A DNA stretch of 64,000 bases from Solimonas sp036405815. Its GTDB lineage: Bacteria; Pseudomonadota; Gammaproteobacteria; Nevskiales; Nevskiaceae. Shown in pieces: positions 7,807 to 16,212 of this stretch (position 1 is its first letter; each line of letters begins with the position of its first letter). The DNA is taken from the NCBI GenBank assembly GCA_036405815.1, contig DASWWX010000043.1, forward strand, positions 4,367 to 68,366, read 5' to 3'. Below the pieces are notes generated by a model, which saw only the letters and a list, made by a program, of their open reading frames with translations, had not been told where the DNA came from and did no database searches. The position numbers were made by a program, and so were the translations under genes.

Positions 7807-10419
7807 ATGCACGATTCACGCAGCGCCTTCGCGCAGGCGTTCGTACGCCTTACCGAGCCGCTGATCTTCAGCCGCCGCAAGCTGACGCTGGCGGTACTGA
7901 CGCTGATCACCCTCTTCCTGGGCTGGCAGGCCACCCACCTGCGCCTGGATACTGGCTTCGACAAGCAGTTGCCGCTGGGCCATCCCTACATCGGCGTCTA
8001 CAAGCAGTACCAGAAGGAGTTCGGCGGCGCCAACGTCACGCTCGTGGCGCTCAAGCAGAAGTCCGGCGACCTCTACAACGAATCCTTCATGCGCACACTG
8101 CGCGCGCTGACCGACGCGGTGTACTTCACGCCGGGGATGGACCGCGCGCGCGTCAGCTCGATCTACACGCCGGACGTTCGCTATCTGGAGGTGGTGGAAG
8201 GCGGCTTCGCCGGCGGTAATGTGGTGCCGGCCGATTTCCAGCCCACGCCGGACGCGCTGCAGCGCGTGCGCGAGAACGTCGAGAAGGCCGGCATCGTCGG
8301 TCGTCTGATCGCCAACGATCACAGTGCGGCGATGGTGTTCTCCGAACTCCTGGAAAGCGACCCGGTGTCGCTGCAGAAGCTCGACTACCTGCAGACCGCT
8401 GCGCGTCTTGAAGACGTGCGTCAACGCTTCCTCAGTGCCGAGCGCTACGAGCTTCGCTTGAAGCAGGATCACGGCGCGCTCAAGGCGGGCACCGTCATCG
8501 GACAGCGCTATGCCGACCCGCGCGGGATCGCCTTCCTCGTCCAGCGCGTGCCGTTGCCAGTTGACGAGACCGATCCCACCGCCGAGGCCGGCGCCGTGCG
8601 CGGTTATCAGCTCGAGGTGTCGACCGCGTCGAATCCGGACTACAACCCCGATGTCGACATCCACATCATCGGCTTCGCCAAGGCGGTTGGAGATATCGCC
8701 GACAGCGCGATCGAGGTCTTCAGCTTCTTCGGCCTGACCGTCTTACTGGTCTGGCTGTTGCTGTGGCGCTACTGCGGTTCACCCAAGGTGGCATTGCTGC
8801 CACTGGCCTGCGGCATTCTCGCCGTGATCTGGGAGCTGGGCCTGCTGCACATGATCGGTCTGGCCCTCGATCCGTTCGCGGTGCTGATGCCGTTCATCGT
8901 GCTGGCGATCAGTACCTCGCACGGCATCCAGATCACCAGCTTCTGGTTGAACGAGGTCTCCGATCACGGCTTGCCGCCGCTGGAAGCTGCGGTGGCGACC
9001 TATCGTCGTCTTGTCATCCCCGGGCTGTCGGCGCTGGCGACCAACTTCATCGGCTTCGGCACGATCTTGCTGATCCCGATCGACATCATTCGCGAAATGG
9101 CGATCAACGCGATGCTGGGACTGATCGCGATCGTGCTGTGCAAGAAGATGCTGCTGCCGTGCCTGCTGTCCTTTGCATCAGTGAAGGATCCGGTCAAGTT
9201 CCGAGCGCATCAGCGCGAGCGCGACCGCACCTTCGGCCCGATCTGGCATGCCCTGTCGGCGCTGACGCTCAAGCCCGTGGCGGCGGCTGTGCTGATCGTG
9301 GCGGCAGCGCTGTGGGCTTGGGGCGAATGGGCGGCACAGGATCTGAAGATCGGTGAGCTGCACGCCGGCGTGCCGGAACTGCGCCCGGACTCACGCTACA
9401 ACCTCGACTCGGCGGCGATCGTGCGCGACTTCTCGATCGGCGTCGATGTGCTCAAGGTGGTTGCCGAAGGCAAGACCGACGGCTGCATCGACCACGGCGT
9501 CGTCGAGCTGATGGATCGCTTCGCCTGGCGCATGGAGAACACGCCGGGCGTGCAATCGACGCTATCGCTGCCCAAGCTGCAGCAGAAGGTTTACAACAGC
9601 TACAGCGAGTCCAACCCGAAATTCAACACGCTCCCGCGCGAAAGCGGTGCGCTGGTGATCACGGTGCAGCCGTTCCCCAGCTCCACCGGCCTGCTGAATG
9701 AGGACTGCAGCGCGATGCCGGTGCTGGTCTTCACCCAGGACCACAAGGCCGAGACCATCGATACGATCGTCGCGGCGATCGATAAGTTTGTCGCCGAGAT
9801 GCCGGAGGACGCGCCGGTGCAGTTCCGGTTGGCCACCGGCAACGTCGGCGTGATGGCCGCCGCCAACGACGTCATCAAGGACACCGAGTTCTCGGTGCTG
9901 CTGTGGCTGTTCGTCGGTATCGGCGTCTGCGTGCTGGCGTCGTTCCGCAGTTTCGCCGGCCTGGTCTGTGTGCTGGTGCCGCTGGCACTGGTGCACGTCG
10001 TCTCCTATGCAGTGATGGTCTATCTGGAGATCGGCATCAAGATCTCCAACCTCGCGGTCGCCGCGTTCGCGGCGGGCATCGGTGTCGACTACGGCATCTA
10101 CATCTACTCGGTGCTGGAAGAGAACGTGCTGCAGAAGCGCATGAAGCTGCGCGAGGCCTACGAGAACACGCTGCACCAGACCGGCAAGGCCGTCATCTTC
10201 ACGGCGCTGACGCTGGCCGCCACCGTGTGCACCTGGCTGTTCTCCGGGCTCCAGTTCCAGGTCGACATGGGCATCCTGCTGACGATGATGTTCCTCGCCA
10301 ATGCGGTCGCGGCTGTGGTGCTGCTGCCGGCCTTCGCGGCTTTCCTGTTGAAACCACCCAAGGGCTCCGAGCCCGATACCCAAACCGGCCCGGCAGTGGC
10401 CGGACCTCGCGTGACCTGA
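7807..10419 (+). CDS. RND/MMPL-family transporter
   Basis: An 870-residue inner-membrane protein starting at ATG 7807 after a GGGGGA site. An earlier in-frame ATG at 7618 would run through the operator and is rejected. The layout is RND-like: one N-terminal helix (about 30-45), a large periplasmic domain, a bundle of helices at about 290-465, a second periplasmic domain (about 500-690) and a second bundle to residue 850. 'FAAGIGVDYGIYIYSVLEE' matches the conserved helix-4 region of MMPL proteins. Relatives (COG1033 type) move lipids, hopanoids or other hydrophobic molecules. It heads a run with DUF1329, DUF1302 and YCF48-like genes, all suited to an envelope-spanning system. Confidence 0.9.
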   Translation: MHDSRSAFAQAFVRLTEPLIFSRRKLTLAVLTLITLFLGWQATHLRLDTGFDKQLPLGHPYIGVYKQYQKEFGGANVTLVALKQKSGDLYNESFMRTLRALTDAVYFTPGMDRARVSSIYTPDVRYLEVVEGGFAGGNVVPADFQPTPDALQRVRENVEKAGIVGRLIANDHSAAMVFSELLESDPVSLQKLDYLQTAARLEDVRQRFLSAERYELRLKQDHGALKAGTVIGQRYADPRGIAFLVQRVPLPVDETDPTAEAGAVRGYQLEVSTASNPDYNPDVDIHIIGFAKAVGDIADSAIEVFSFFGLTVLLVWLLLWRYCGSPKVALLPLACGILAVIWELGLLHMIGLALDPFAVLMPFIVLAISTSHGIQITSFWLNEVSDHGLPPLEAAVATYRRLVIPGLSALATNFIGFGTILLIPIDIIREMAINAMLGLIAIVLCKKMLLPCLLSFASVKDPVKFRAHQRERDRTFGPIWHALSALTLKPVAAAVLIVAAALWAWGEWAAQDLKIGELHAGVPELRPDSRYNLDSAAIVRDFSIGVDVLKVVAEGKTDGCIDHGVVELMDRFAWRMENTPGVQSTLSLPKLQQKVYNSYSESNPKFNTLPRESGALVITVQPFPSSTGLLNEDCSAMPVLVFTQDHKAETIDTIVAAIDKFVAEMPEDAPVQFRLATGNVGVMAAANDVIKDTEFSVLLWLFVGIGVCVLASFRSFAGLVCVLVPLALVHVVSYAVMVYLEIGIKISNLAVAAFAAGIGVDYGIYIYSVLEENVLQKRMKLREAYENTLHQTGKAVIFTALTLAATVCTWLFSGLQFQVDMGILLTMMFLANAVAAVVLLPAFAAFLLKPPKGSEPDTQTGPAVAGPRVT

Positions 10420-10457
10420 CGTTGTTCTACCCCCCGTTTCACTCAGTGGAGGACCAA

Positions 10458-11813
10458 ATGAGAAAGCGTGTGATCGCAGTACTCGCCGCCGCCGTGCTGA
10501 TGCCGGCGCTGGCGATGGCCAAGGCCTCGCCGGAGGAAGCCGCCAAGCTCGGCAAGGAGCTGACGCCGGTCGGCGCAGAACGGGCCGGCAACAAGGACGG
10601 CACCATTCCCGAATGGACGCCGGCCAAGCAGAGCGGTTCGCTCAAGGGGCAATATCCCACCGACCCTGCGGTCGAAGCCGAGAAGCCTCTGTTCACGATT
10701 GATGCCAAGAACGTGGCGCAGTACGGCGACAAGCTCACAGAAGGACACAAGGAGCTGCTGAAGCGCTTCCCGGCGTCTTACAAGATGAACGTCTACAAGA
10801 CACACCGGAAGGTCAACTTCCCGGACAAGGTCCTGCAGGAGACGGTCAAGAACGCGACGCGCGCCGAACTCGACGGCGTCGACAATCCGCGCGGCGCCTT
10901 TGTCGGCTTTCCGTTCCCGATCCCGAAGTCCGGTGCCGAACCGATCTGGAACCATCGCGTGAAGTGGCGCGGCGACGCGGTGCGTCGCTACAACAACCAG
11001 ATGATCGTGCAGCAGTCGGGCAAGTTCTCGCTAACCAAGATCGTCGAGGACGTGAAGTTCTACTACTCGAACACCTCCAATCCGAACCCGCCGGAACTCA
11101 AGCCAGGCGTGGACTTCCTGAAATACCTGTCGGAAACGATCTCGCCGCCACGCATCGCTGGCACCTACATCCTGGTGCACGAGAAGGCGGGTTTCGGCTC
11201 GGAAGGTCGTGCGGCGTGGCTGTATGCGCCGGCGCTCAAGCGCATCCGCCGCGCACCGGCCGTGTGCTGCGACAACCCGTATGAAGGCACCGACGGTCAC
11301 CAGTTCTACGACCAGGTGGACATGTACAACGGCGTGCTTGAGCGCTTTACCTGGAAGCTGATGGGTAAGCGCGAGATGTACATCCCGTACAACTCGTATC
11401 GCATCGCCGGCAACAAGACCAAGTACGCCGACATCGCGCGCCCGAACCACGTCAACACCGACCTGCCGCGCTACGAGCTGCATCGCGTCTGGGTGGTCGA
11501 GGCCGACAACAAGCCGGATCAGCGTCATACCTTCAAGAAGCGCCGCATCTACCTCGATGAGGACAGCTGGAACATCGTCGCCATCGACAACTACGACCAG
11601 CAAGGCAAGCTGACGCAGTTCCAGGAAGGTCATCTGGTGCCGTCCTTCAACATCCTCGCGGCATCGACCGTGCCGGAGGTCATCTATCACCTGACCTCGG
11701 GCCGCTACTTCGTGACCGCGATGATCAACGAGGATCAGCCCTACGACTCGACCGTGACCTATACGGATTCGACCTTCGAAGCCGAAACGGTCCAGAAGCG
11801 GACCTCCAAGTAA
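10458..11813 (+). CDS. DUF1329-family secreted protein
   Basis: A 451-residue protein with ATG at 10458 behind TGGAGGA. Residues 1-22 form a signal peptide ending AMA-K. The mature part starts with 'EEAAKLGKELTPVGAERAGN' and 'GTIPEWTP', which is characteristic of DUF1329. Family members are periplasmic, with a LolB-like lipid-binding fold reported for one member (from memory). It lies 38 bases after the transporter gene. The likely role is to shuttle a lipophilic molecule between the inner-membrane RND protein and the DUF1302 protein; this is inference from location and fold. Confidence 0.88.
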   Translation: MRKRVIAVLAAAVLMPALAMAKASPEEAAKLGKELTPVGAERAGNKDGTIPEWTPAKQSGSLKGQYPTDPAVEAEKPLFTIDAKNVAQYGDKLTEGHKELLKRFPASYKMNVYKTHRKVNFPDKVLQETVKNATRAELDGVDNPRGAFVGFPFPIPKSGAEPIWNHRVKWRGDAVRRYNNQMIVQQSGKFSLTKIVEDVKFYYSNTSNPNPPELKPGVDFLKYLSETISPPRIAGTYILVHEKAGFGSEGRAAWLYAPALKRIRRAPAVCCDNPYEGTDGHQFYDQVDMYNGVLERFTWKLMGKREMYIPYNSYRIAGNKTKYADIARPNHVNTDLPRYELHRVWVVEADNKPDQRHTFKKRRIYLDEDSWNIVAIDNYDQQGKLTQFQEGHLVPSFNILAASTVPEVIYHLTSGRYFVTAMINEDQPYDSTVTYTDSTFEAETVQKRTSK

Positions 11814-11829
11814 GCGAGTCCGCGCCGCA

Positions 11830-11859
11830 CCCGCCGCCGGCCCGGTTGCCGGCGGCGGG
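11830..11859 (+). other. Strong intercistronic hairpin between DUF1329 and DUF1302 genes
   Basis: CCCGCCGCCGG (11830-11840) pairs perfectly with CCGGCGGCGGG (11849-11859) across an 8-base loop. There is no T-tract, and the DUF1302 gene continues 39 bases on. It could stabilise the upstream message, tune the relative dose of the two proteins, or be a partial Rho-type stop. Confidence 0.5.
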
Positions 11860-11898
11860 CCGGCGCGACTTCCTGACAAGACGCATGGGGAGAATGCG

Positions 11899-14385
11899 AT
11901 GACACGTCTGACCCGATTCTCGTTCGCGGCCGCACTGGCCTGCGCACTGCCGATCGGCACCGCTTCCGCGGCCGAATTCAGTTTCTCGTTCGCCGATACC
12001 GACTTCACGGCGGTGCTCAACAACACCGTCACCTTCGGCGCATCGTGGCGTGTCGAGAGCCGCTCCGACGATCTGGTCGGAAAATCCAGTCTCAATCCGG
12101 ATGTCTGCTCCGGCGCCTTCCAGTCCTGCCAGGGCGTGCACCGCGCGCAAAGCTATCCAGCGCAACGGCTTGCCGACGCACCCGGCATGGCGTCGATGAA
12201 TTTCGACGACGGCAACCTCAACTACGACAAGGGCGACATCACCCAGGCACCGCTCAAGCTGTCCCAGGACCTGAACATCAAGTTCGGCGATTTCGGCTTC
12301 TTCTTCCGCGGCATCGGCATCTACGACGACATCAATTATCGCGACTTCAAAGAGACCTACCGCAACAAGATCACCGCCGAGAATTTCCAGCAGGTCGGCA
12401 TCACCGGCGACAACCGCGTCGCCAACCGCTACTTCACGCGCAGCTACGGCCCCGGCGCCGTGGTGCGCAGCGAGCGAGACCGGGACGAAGCGCGCGAGAT
12501 CGGCATGCGCTACGACCTGCTCGACGCCAACTTCTATGGCCTGGTTCCTTATCTGGATGGCGAGCGCGAACTGATCTTCCGCATCGGCCGCCAGACCGTG
12601 AACTGGGGCCAGAGCACGGTCGCCGTCATCAACAGCGTCAACCAGGCCCAGCCGGTCAACGCCAACAGCCTCTACCGCCTCGGCTTCGGCCTGCTCGAGG
12701 AACTGTTCGTGCCGGTCGGCATGGTGCGCGCGAGCACCGAGATCGCCGGTGGCGTCAGCATCGAGGCCTACTACCAGTACGAGTGGCAACCGATCGAGAT
12801 CCCGACGCCGGGCAGCTACATGTCCTTCGTCGACATCGGCACCGACAATCTGCGCGGCAGCGTCAACGCCGCCTTCGGCGGCTCGGCCGATGATCCGGAC
12901 CACGTCGGCTTCCAGCTCAACAGCCCGCTGGCGCTGATTACGCCGACCACGCTGACCATCGACCGCCTCAGGGACAAGAACCCGAGCGACCAGGGGCAGT
13001 ATGGCGTGTCGCTGAAGTACTACGCGGACTGGCTCAATGACGGTACCGAACTGGGCCTGTACTACATGAACTACCACTCGAAGCTGCCTTACGTCAGCTT
13101 CTTCTCGACCGACGCCAGTTGTGCGCGCCGCGAGGGCAACGCAATGGGTATCGACGCGCGCAACACGCGCGAGTTCCTCGCCGCCTGCCCCAACCTGCCA
13201 GTCACGCAGCTGCGCGCGGCCACGCAGGTCGGCCTCGATCTGGTCACGCTGGCGGCACAGCGGCCCGGCGTGCTCAGTGAGTTCGGCCTGATCGGCAATC
13301 CGGCGGATTTCCTCAACCTGCTGGTGCGTGATCCGAACGCGCCGGAGGGTGATGCCGTACCGCTCGATACGGCCAAGATCCAGATCGAGTATCCCGAAGA
13401 TCTGAAGATGTACGGCTTCAGCTTCACCACGACGTTCGACGACCTGTCGTTTCAGGGCGAGATCTCGTATCGGCCGAACGTGCCGCTGCAGGTCGCCTTG
13501 ATCGACCTGGCCTTCGCCTCGTTCGGTCCGACGCTGACACGCTGTCACGACGCCAGCCTCGGCTGCTCGGGCGCAAGCGCCGGCATCGGCTTCAATGAGA
13601 ACGGCGATTACATCATCTACGACGGCAACGACTTCACCGACGCCAACGGCAACAACCCGTATCCGGACGCGATCAATCTGATCGTCGGCGCCGCGCCGGG
13701 TTCGGCGCGCTCGTTCCCGAACTTCATCACGCCTTACCGCGGCGGCACGATTGGCGAGAACGCGCCCAACAGCTACATCCAGGGCTGGATCCCCGGCAAG
13801 GTCGCGCAGTACAACATCGGTGCGACGCAGGTGCTCGGCGCCTCCGAGAACTGGATCGGCGCCGACCAGGTGATCCTGCTCTACGAACTGGCGGCCACGC
13901 ATGTCCTCAACATGCCGGACTTCGACGAATTGCAGATCGAAGGACCGCTGACCGCCACAACCCACGCCAGTGCGGGCGCCAACGGCAGCGGCGCCGACGG
14001 CTCGCGCCTGGCCTGCTCGACCAATCCGAGCTGCACGATCGGCCCGGACGGCCTGCGCTTCAATCCGTTCCAGGCGCCCCGCAGTGCGTTCGCCGACGCC
14101 TTCTCCTGGGGCTACCGCATTGTCGGCCGCATCAGCTATGAGTCGGTGCTGCCGGGCGTCAGCATCCAGCCCCTGTTTATCTGGCAGCAGGACATCTCGG
14201 GCAACTCGCCGGGTCCGGCCGGAAACTTCGTCGAGGGTCGCCACTCGCTGAACCTGCTGCTGGAGACCCGCTACGAGAAGGCTTTCGCGTTCACGATCGC
14301 CTACAACTCGTTCTTCGGCGGCGGCACCAACAACCTCTATGCCGATCGCGACAATCTCGGCTTCTTCGTCAAGTACCAGTTCTGA
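11899..14385 (+). CDS. DUF1302-family outer-membrane beta-barrel protein
   Basis: An 828-residue protein with a 26-residue signal peptide ending SAA, followed by AEFSFSF. The body alternates short amphipathic strands with loops, contains 'LIFRIGRQTVNWGQSTV' (a DUF1302 hallmark), and ends in Phe (FFVKYQF), as outer-membrane barrels recognised by BAM do. Length is somewhat above the 550-700 usual for the family, with insertions around residues 400-480 and 560-700. It probably forms the outer-membrane pore or docking site for the substrate handled by the RND and DUF1329 partners. The YCF48-like gene follows after 6 bases. Confidence 0.88.
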   Translation: MTRLTRFSFAAALACALPIGTASAAEFSFSFADTDFTAVLNNTVTFGASWRVESRSDDLVGKSSLNPDVCSGAFQSCQGVHRAQSYPAQRLADAPGMASMNFDDGNLNYDKGDITQAPLKLSQDLNIKFGDFGFFFRGIGIYDDINYRDFKETYRNKITAENFQQVGITGDNRVANRYFTRSYGPGAVVRSERDRDEAREIGMRYDLLDANFYGLVPYLDGERELIFRIGRQTVNWGQSTVAVINSVNQAQPVNANSLYRLGFGLLEELFVPVGMVRASTEIAGGVSIEAYYQYEWQPIEIPTPGSYMSFVDIGTDNLRGSVNAAFGGSADDPDHVGFQLNSPLALITPTTLTIDRLRDKNPSDQGQYGVSLKYYADWLNDGTELGLYYMNYHSKLPYVSFFSTDASCARREGNAMGIDARNTREFLAACPNLPVTQLRAATQVGLDLVTLAAQRPGVLSEFGLIGNPADFLNLLVRDPNAPEGDAVPLDTAKIQIEYPEDLKMYGFSFTTTFDDLSFQGEISYRPNVPLQVALIDLAFASFGPTLTRCHDASLGCSGASAGIGFNENGDYIIYDGNDFTDANGNNPYPDAINLIVGAAPGSARSFPNFITPYRGGTIGENAPNSYIQGWIPGKVAQYNIGATQVLGASENWIGADQVILLYELAATHVLNMPDFDELQIEGPLTATTHASAGANGSGADGSRLACSTNPSCTIGPDGLRFNPFQAPRSAFADAFSWGYRIVGRISYESVLPGVSIQPLFIWQQDISGNSPGPAGNFVEGRHSLNLLLETRYEKAFAFTIAYNSFFGGGTNNLYADRDNLGFFVKYQF

Positions 14386-14391
14386 AGGATC

Positions 14392-15366
14392 ATGCCGATG
14401 AGATCCCTTGTCGTGCTGCTGGGTCTGGCGCTGTCCCTGTCGTCGATGGCTGCGGACGTGTCGCGTTCGCAGCCTGCCGAGATGGCACCGCGCGCGTCCC
14501 AGGCGCTGCTGACCCGTATCACCGCTGCCGGATCGCAACTGGTCGCCGTCGGCGCGCGCGGACATATCCTGCGCTCCACCGACGGCGCACAGTGGACGCA
14601 ATCCGCATCGCCCGTGAATGCGCTGCTGACGTCGGTGTTCTTTCTTGATGCCCGCCAGGGCTGGGCGGTGGGACACGACGCAACGATCCTGCAGACCGAT
14701 GATGGCGGCGATCGCTGGACCATCCAGCACTTCGATCCCTCGTTGAACCTGCCGCTGCTCGACATCGTTTTCACCAGTCCACAACGCGGCGTGGCGATTG
14801 GCGCTTATGGGCTGATGCTGCAAACCGAGGATGGCGGCCGTAGCTGGACGCGCACCGAGTCGGCACTCACCGAGGAAGGCCTGCACTTCAACGCCCTGAG
14901 CCGGCTACGCGACGGCGCACTGCTGCTGGTCGGCGAGCAGGGCATGCTGGCGCACTCGAAGGATGAGGGTCGGACATGGCAGCGTCTGGAATCGCCGTAC
15001 GCGAGTTCGCTGTTCGCCGCGGTGCCCTGGGGCGAACACGGCGCGATGATCGGCGGTCTGCGCGGCAACGTGTACCGCAGCGAGGCAGCGGACATCGCTG
15101 GCTGGCAGCGGATCGACTTGCCACGCGTCGAATCGGTCTTCGGCATGGCCGTGTTGCCGGACGGCGGCGTGGGTCTGGTGGGCCTGAACACCTCGCTGCA
15201 GATCGTTGACGCCGACGGCAGCGTGCCGGCGCTTCGCTGGTCGATCAGCACGGCACAGACGGGCATCGAACTGGGATCGCTCAGCAGCCTGGTCCCCTGG
15301 AACGACCGGATCGTTTCGGTCGGCGACGCCGGCGTGATCGTCTGGAGTCTCACCTCGCCCCACTGA
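14392..15366 (+). CDS. YCF48/BNR-type beta-propeller protein, exported
   Basis: A 324-residue protein with a signal peptide (MPMRSLVVLLGLALSLSSMA). It has repeated propeller blades with the pattern 'GHILRSTDGAQWT', 'ATILQTDDGGDRWT', 'LMLQTEDGGRSWT' and 'MLAHSKDEGRTWQ', i.e. BNR/YCF48 (Hcf136-like) repeats. ATG 14398 is an alternative start two codons in. Propellers of this type help assemble membrane complexes. Here it is the last gene of the transporter operon and may chaperone the RND or DUF1302 component. A strong hairpin terminator follows. Confidence 0.85.
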   Translation: MPMRSLVVLLGLALSLSSMAADVSRSQPAEMAPRASQALLTRITAAGSQLVAVGARGHILRSTDGAQWTQSASPVNALLTSVFFLDARQGWAVGHDATILQTDDGGDRWTIQHFDPSLNLPLLDIVFTSPQRGVAIGAYGLMLQTEDGGRSWTRTESALTEEGLHFNALSRLRDGALLLVGEQGMLAHSKDEGRTWQRLESPYASSLFAAVPWGEHGAMIGGLRGNVYRSEAADIAGWQRIDLPRVESVFGMAVLPDGGVGLVGLNTSLQIVDADGSVPALRWSISTAQTGIELGSLSSLVPWNDRIVSVGDAGVIVWSLTSPH

Positions 15367-15378
15367 GCGAGACGGGTT

Positions 15379-15410
15379 GCGCCCAGCCAGGCGCGGCTGG
15401 GCGCCTCTTT
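15379..15410 (+). terminator. Terminator-like hairpin ending the transport operon
   Basis: GCGCCCAGCC (15379-15388) pairs perfectly with GGCTGGGCGC (15395-15404) over a 6-base loop, followed by CTCTTT. The stem is 10 bp and the T-tract is weak. It lies 13 bases after the YCF48 stop and before the convergent GST gene. Confidence 0.7.
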
Positions 15411-15474
15411 GAAGCGCCGACCGCAACCCGCGCGTGACCGGCGACGATATCTGCATCGCCTGCGAGCGATCTCG

Positions 15475-16134
15475 CTAATCGCGATCCGGCGCGCCCAGCG
15501 GAAACAACGGCCGGAACGGCCGCGCCGCTTCTACGGCGCGCGCAAAGGCGGGGCGTTTCAGCAGTCGCGCGCGATACGCATGCAGCGCCGAGTACGCCGC
15601 CGGAATGGGGTGCGTCCAGTCGGCATAGAACAGAGAAGGCGCCGCGGCACAGTCCGCCATGGTGAAATCCCTGCCCGTGGCCCACTCGCGGTCAACGAGC
15701 TTGCCTTCGAGCCAGGCGTAGGCGCGCTCCAGCTTCTCCACCGCCATCGCCATGCCGTCGCGACGCTTCACCGCATCGCCGCTCAGCGCACCGTCCACCG
15801 CGTGCTGGGCCGCATTCATCACGTGCAGATCGAAGAAGCGATCCATGAAGCGCACATCCAGGGCAGCCGTGGGGTCCGCCGGCAGCAGATGCACCGGCCC
15901 CGGATGCGCGAGCTGCAGATACTCGATGATGATGCTGGTCTCGACGACCTCGCGCTCGCCATCCAGCAGCAGCGGAAACTTGCGCAGCGGCCAGCGCTGC
16001 AACCAGTCGGCGGCGTTCTGCGGATGATCCGGACTGATGCAGCGAAACTCGAACGGCGTGTCGTTCTCGTACAGGGCGATCAACACCTTCTGTGTGTACG
16101 AGGAAAATGGGTGACCATAGACCACGAGCGACAT
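15475..16134 (-). CDS. Glutathione S-transferase family protein
   Basis: A 219-residue protein of standard GST length. The N-terminal thioredoxin-like domain begins 'SLVVYGHPFSSYTQKVLIAL', where Ser is a candidate catalytic residue. 'KFPLLLDGEREVVETSIIIEYL' supplies the cis-Pro and E-T-S glutathione contacts. The C-terminal helical domain has 'TMADCAAAPSLFYADW'. It is cytoplasmic and conjugates glutathione to an unknown electrophile. It is transcribed towards the alkane operon terminator and stands alone. Confidence 0.88.
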   Translation of the reverse strand: MSLVVYGHPFSSYTQKVLIALYENDTPFEFRCISPDHPQNAADWLQRWPLRKFPLLLDGEREVVETSIIIEYLQLAHPGPVHLLPADPTAALDVRFMDRFFDLHVMNAAQHAVDGALSGDAVKRRDGMAMAVEKLERAYAWLEGKLVDREWATGRDFTMADCAAAPSLFYADWTHPIPAAYSALHAYRARLLKRPAFARAVEAARPFRPLFPLGAPDRD

Positions 16135-16212
16135 CGCAGCGCCTCCAGGCAGGGAACGGCGCCAGTCTAACGATTCGGGATCGACCGCGACCCTGCATCG
16201 CCGTGTACGCCG

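Noticed and set aside
9903..10457. Frame extending the DUF1329 gene upstream into the transporter
   Set aside because: ATG 10458 has a TGGAGGA site and a signal peptide follows. The upstream part is a shadow of the MMPL gene.
11871..11882. CTGACAAG near 11873 as another AraC half-site before the DUF1302 gene
   Set aside because: Only a single copy exists, with no second copy 21 bp away and no TCGCAGCATCGCT downstream.
11725..14886. A 1053-codon open frame on the minus strand
   Set aside because: It is the antisense of the DUF1302 and DUF1329 genes. Its translation is rich in R, A, V and H with no domain, typical of a shadow frame in high-GC DNA.
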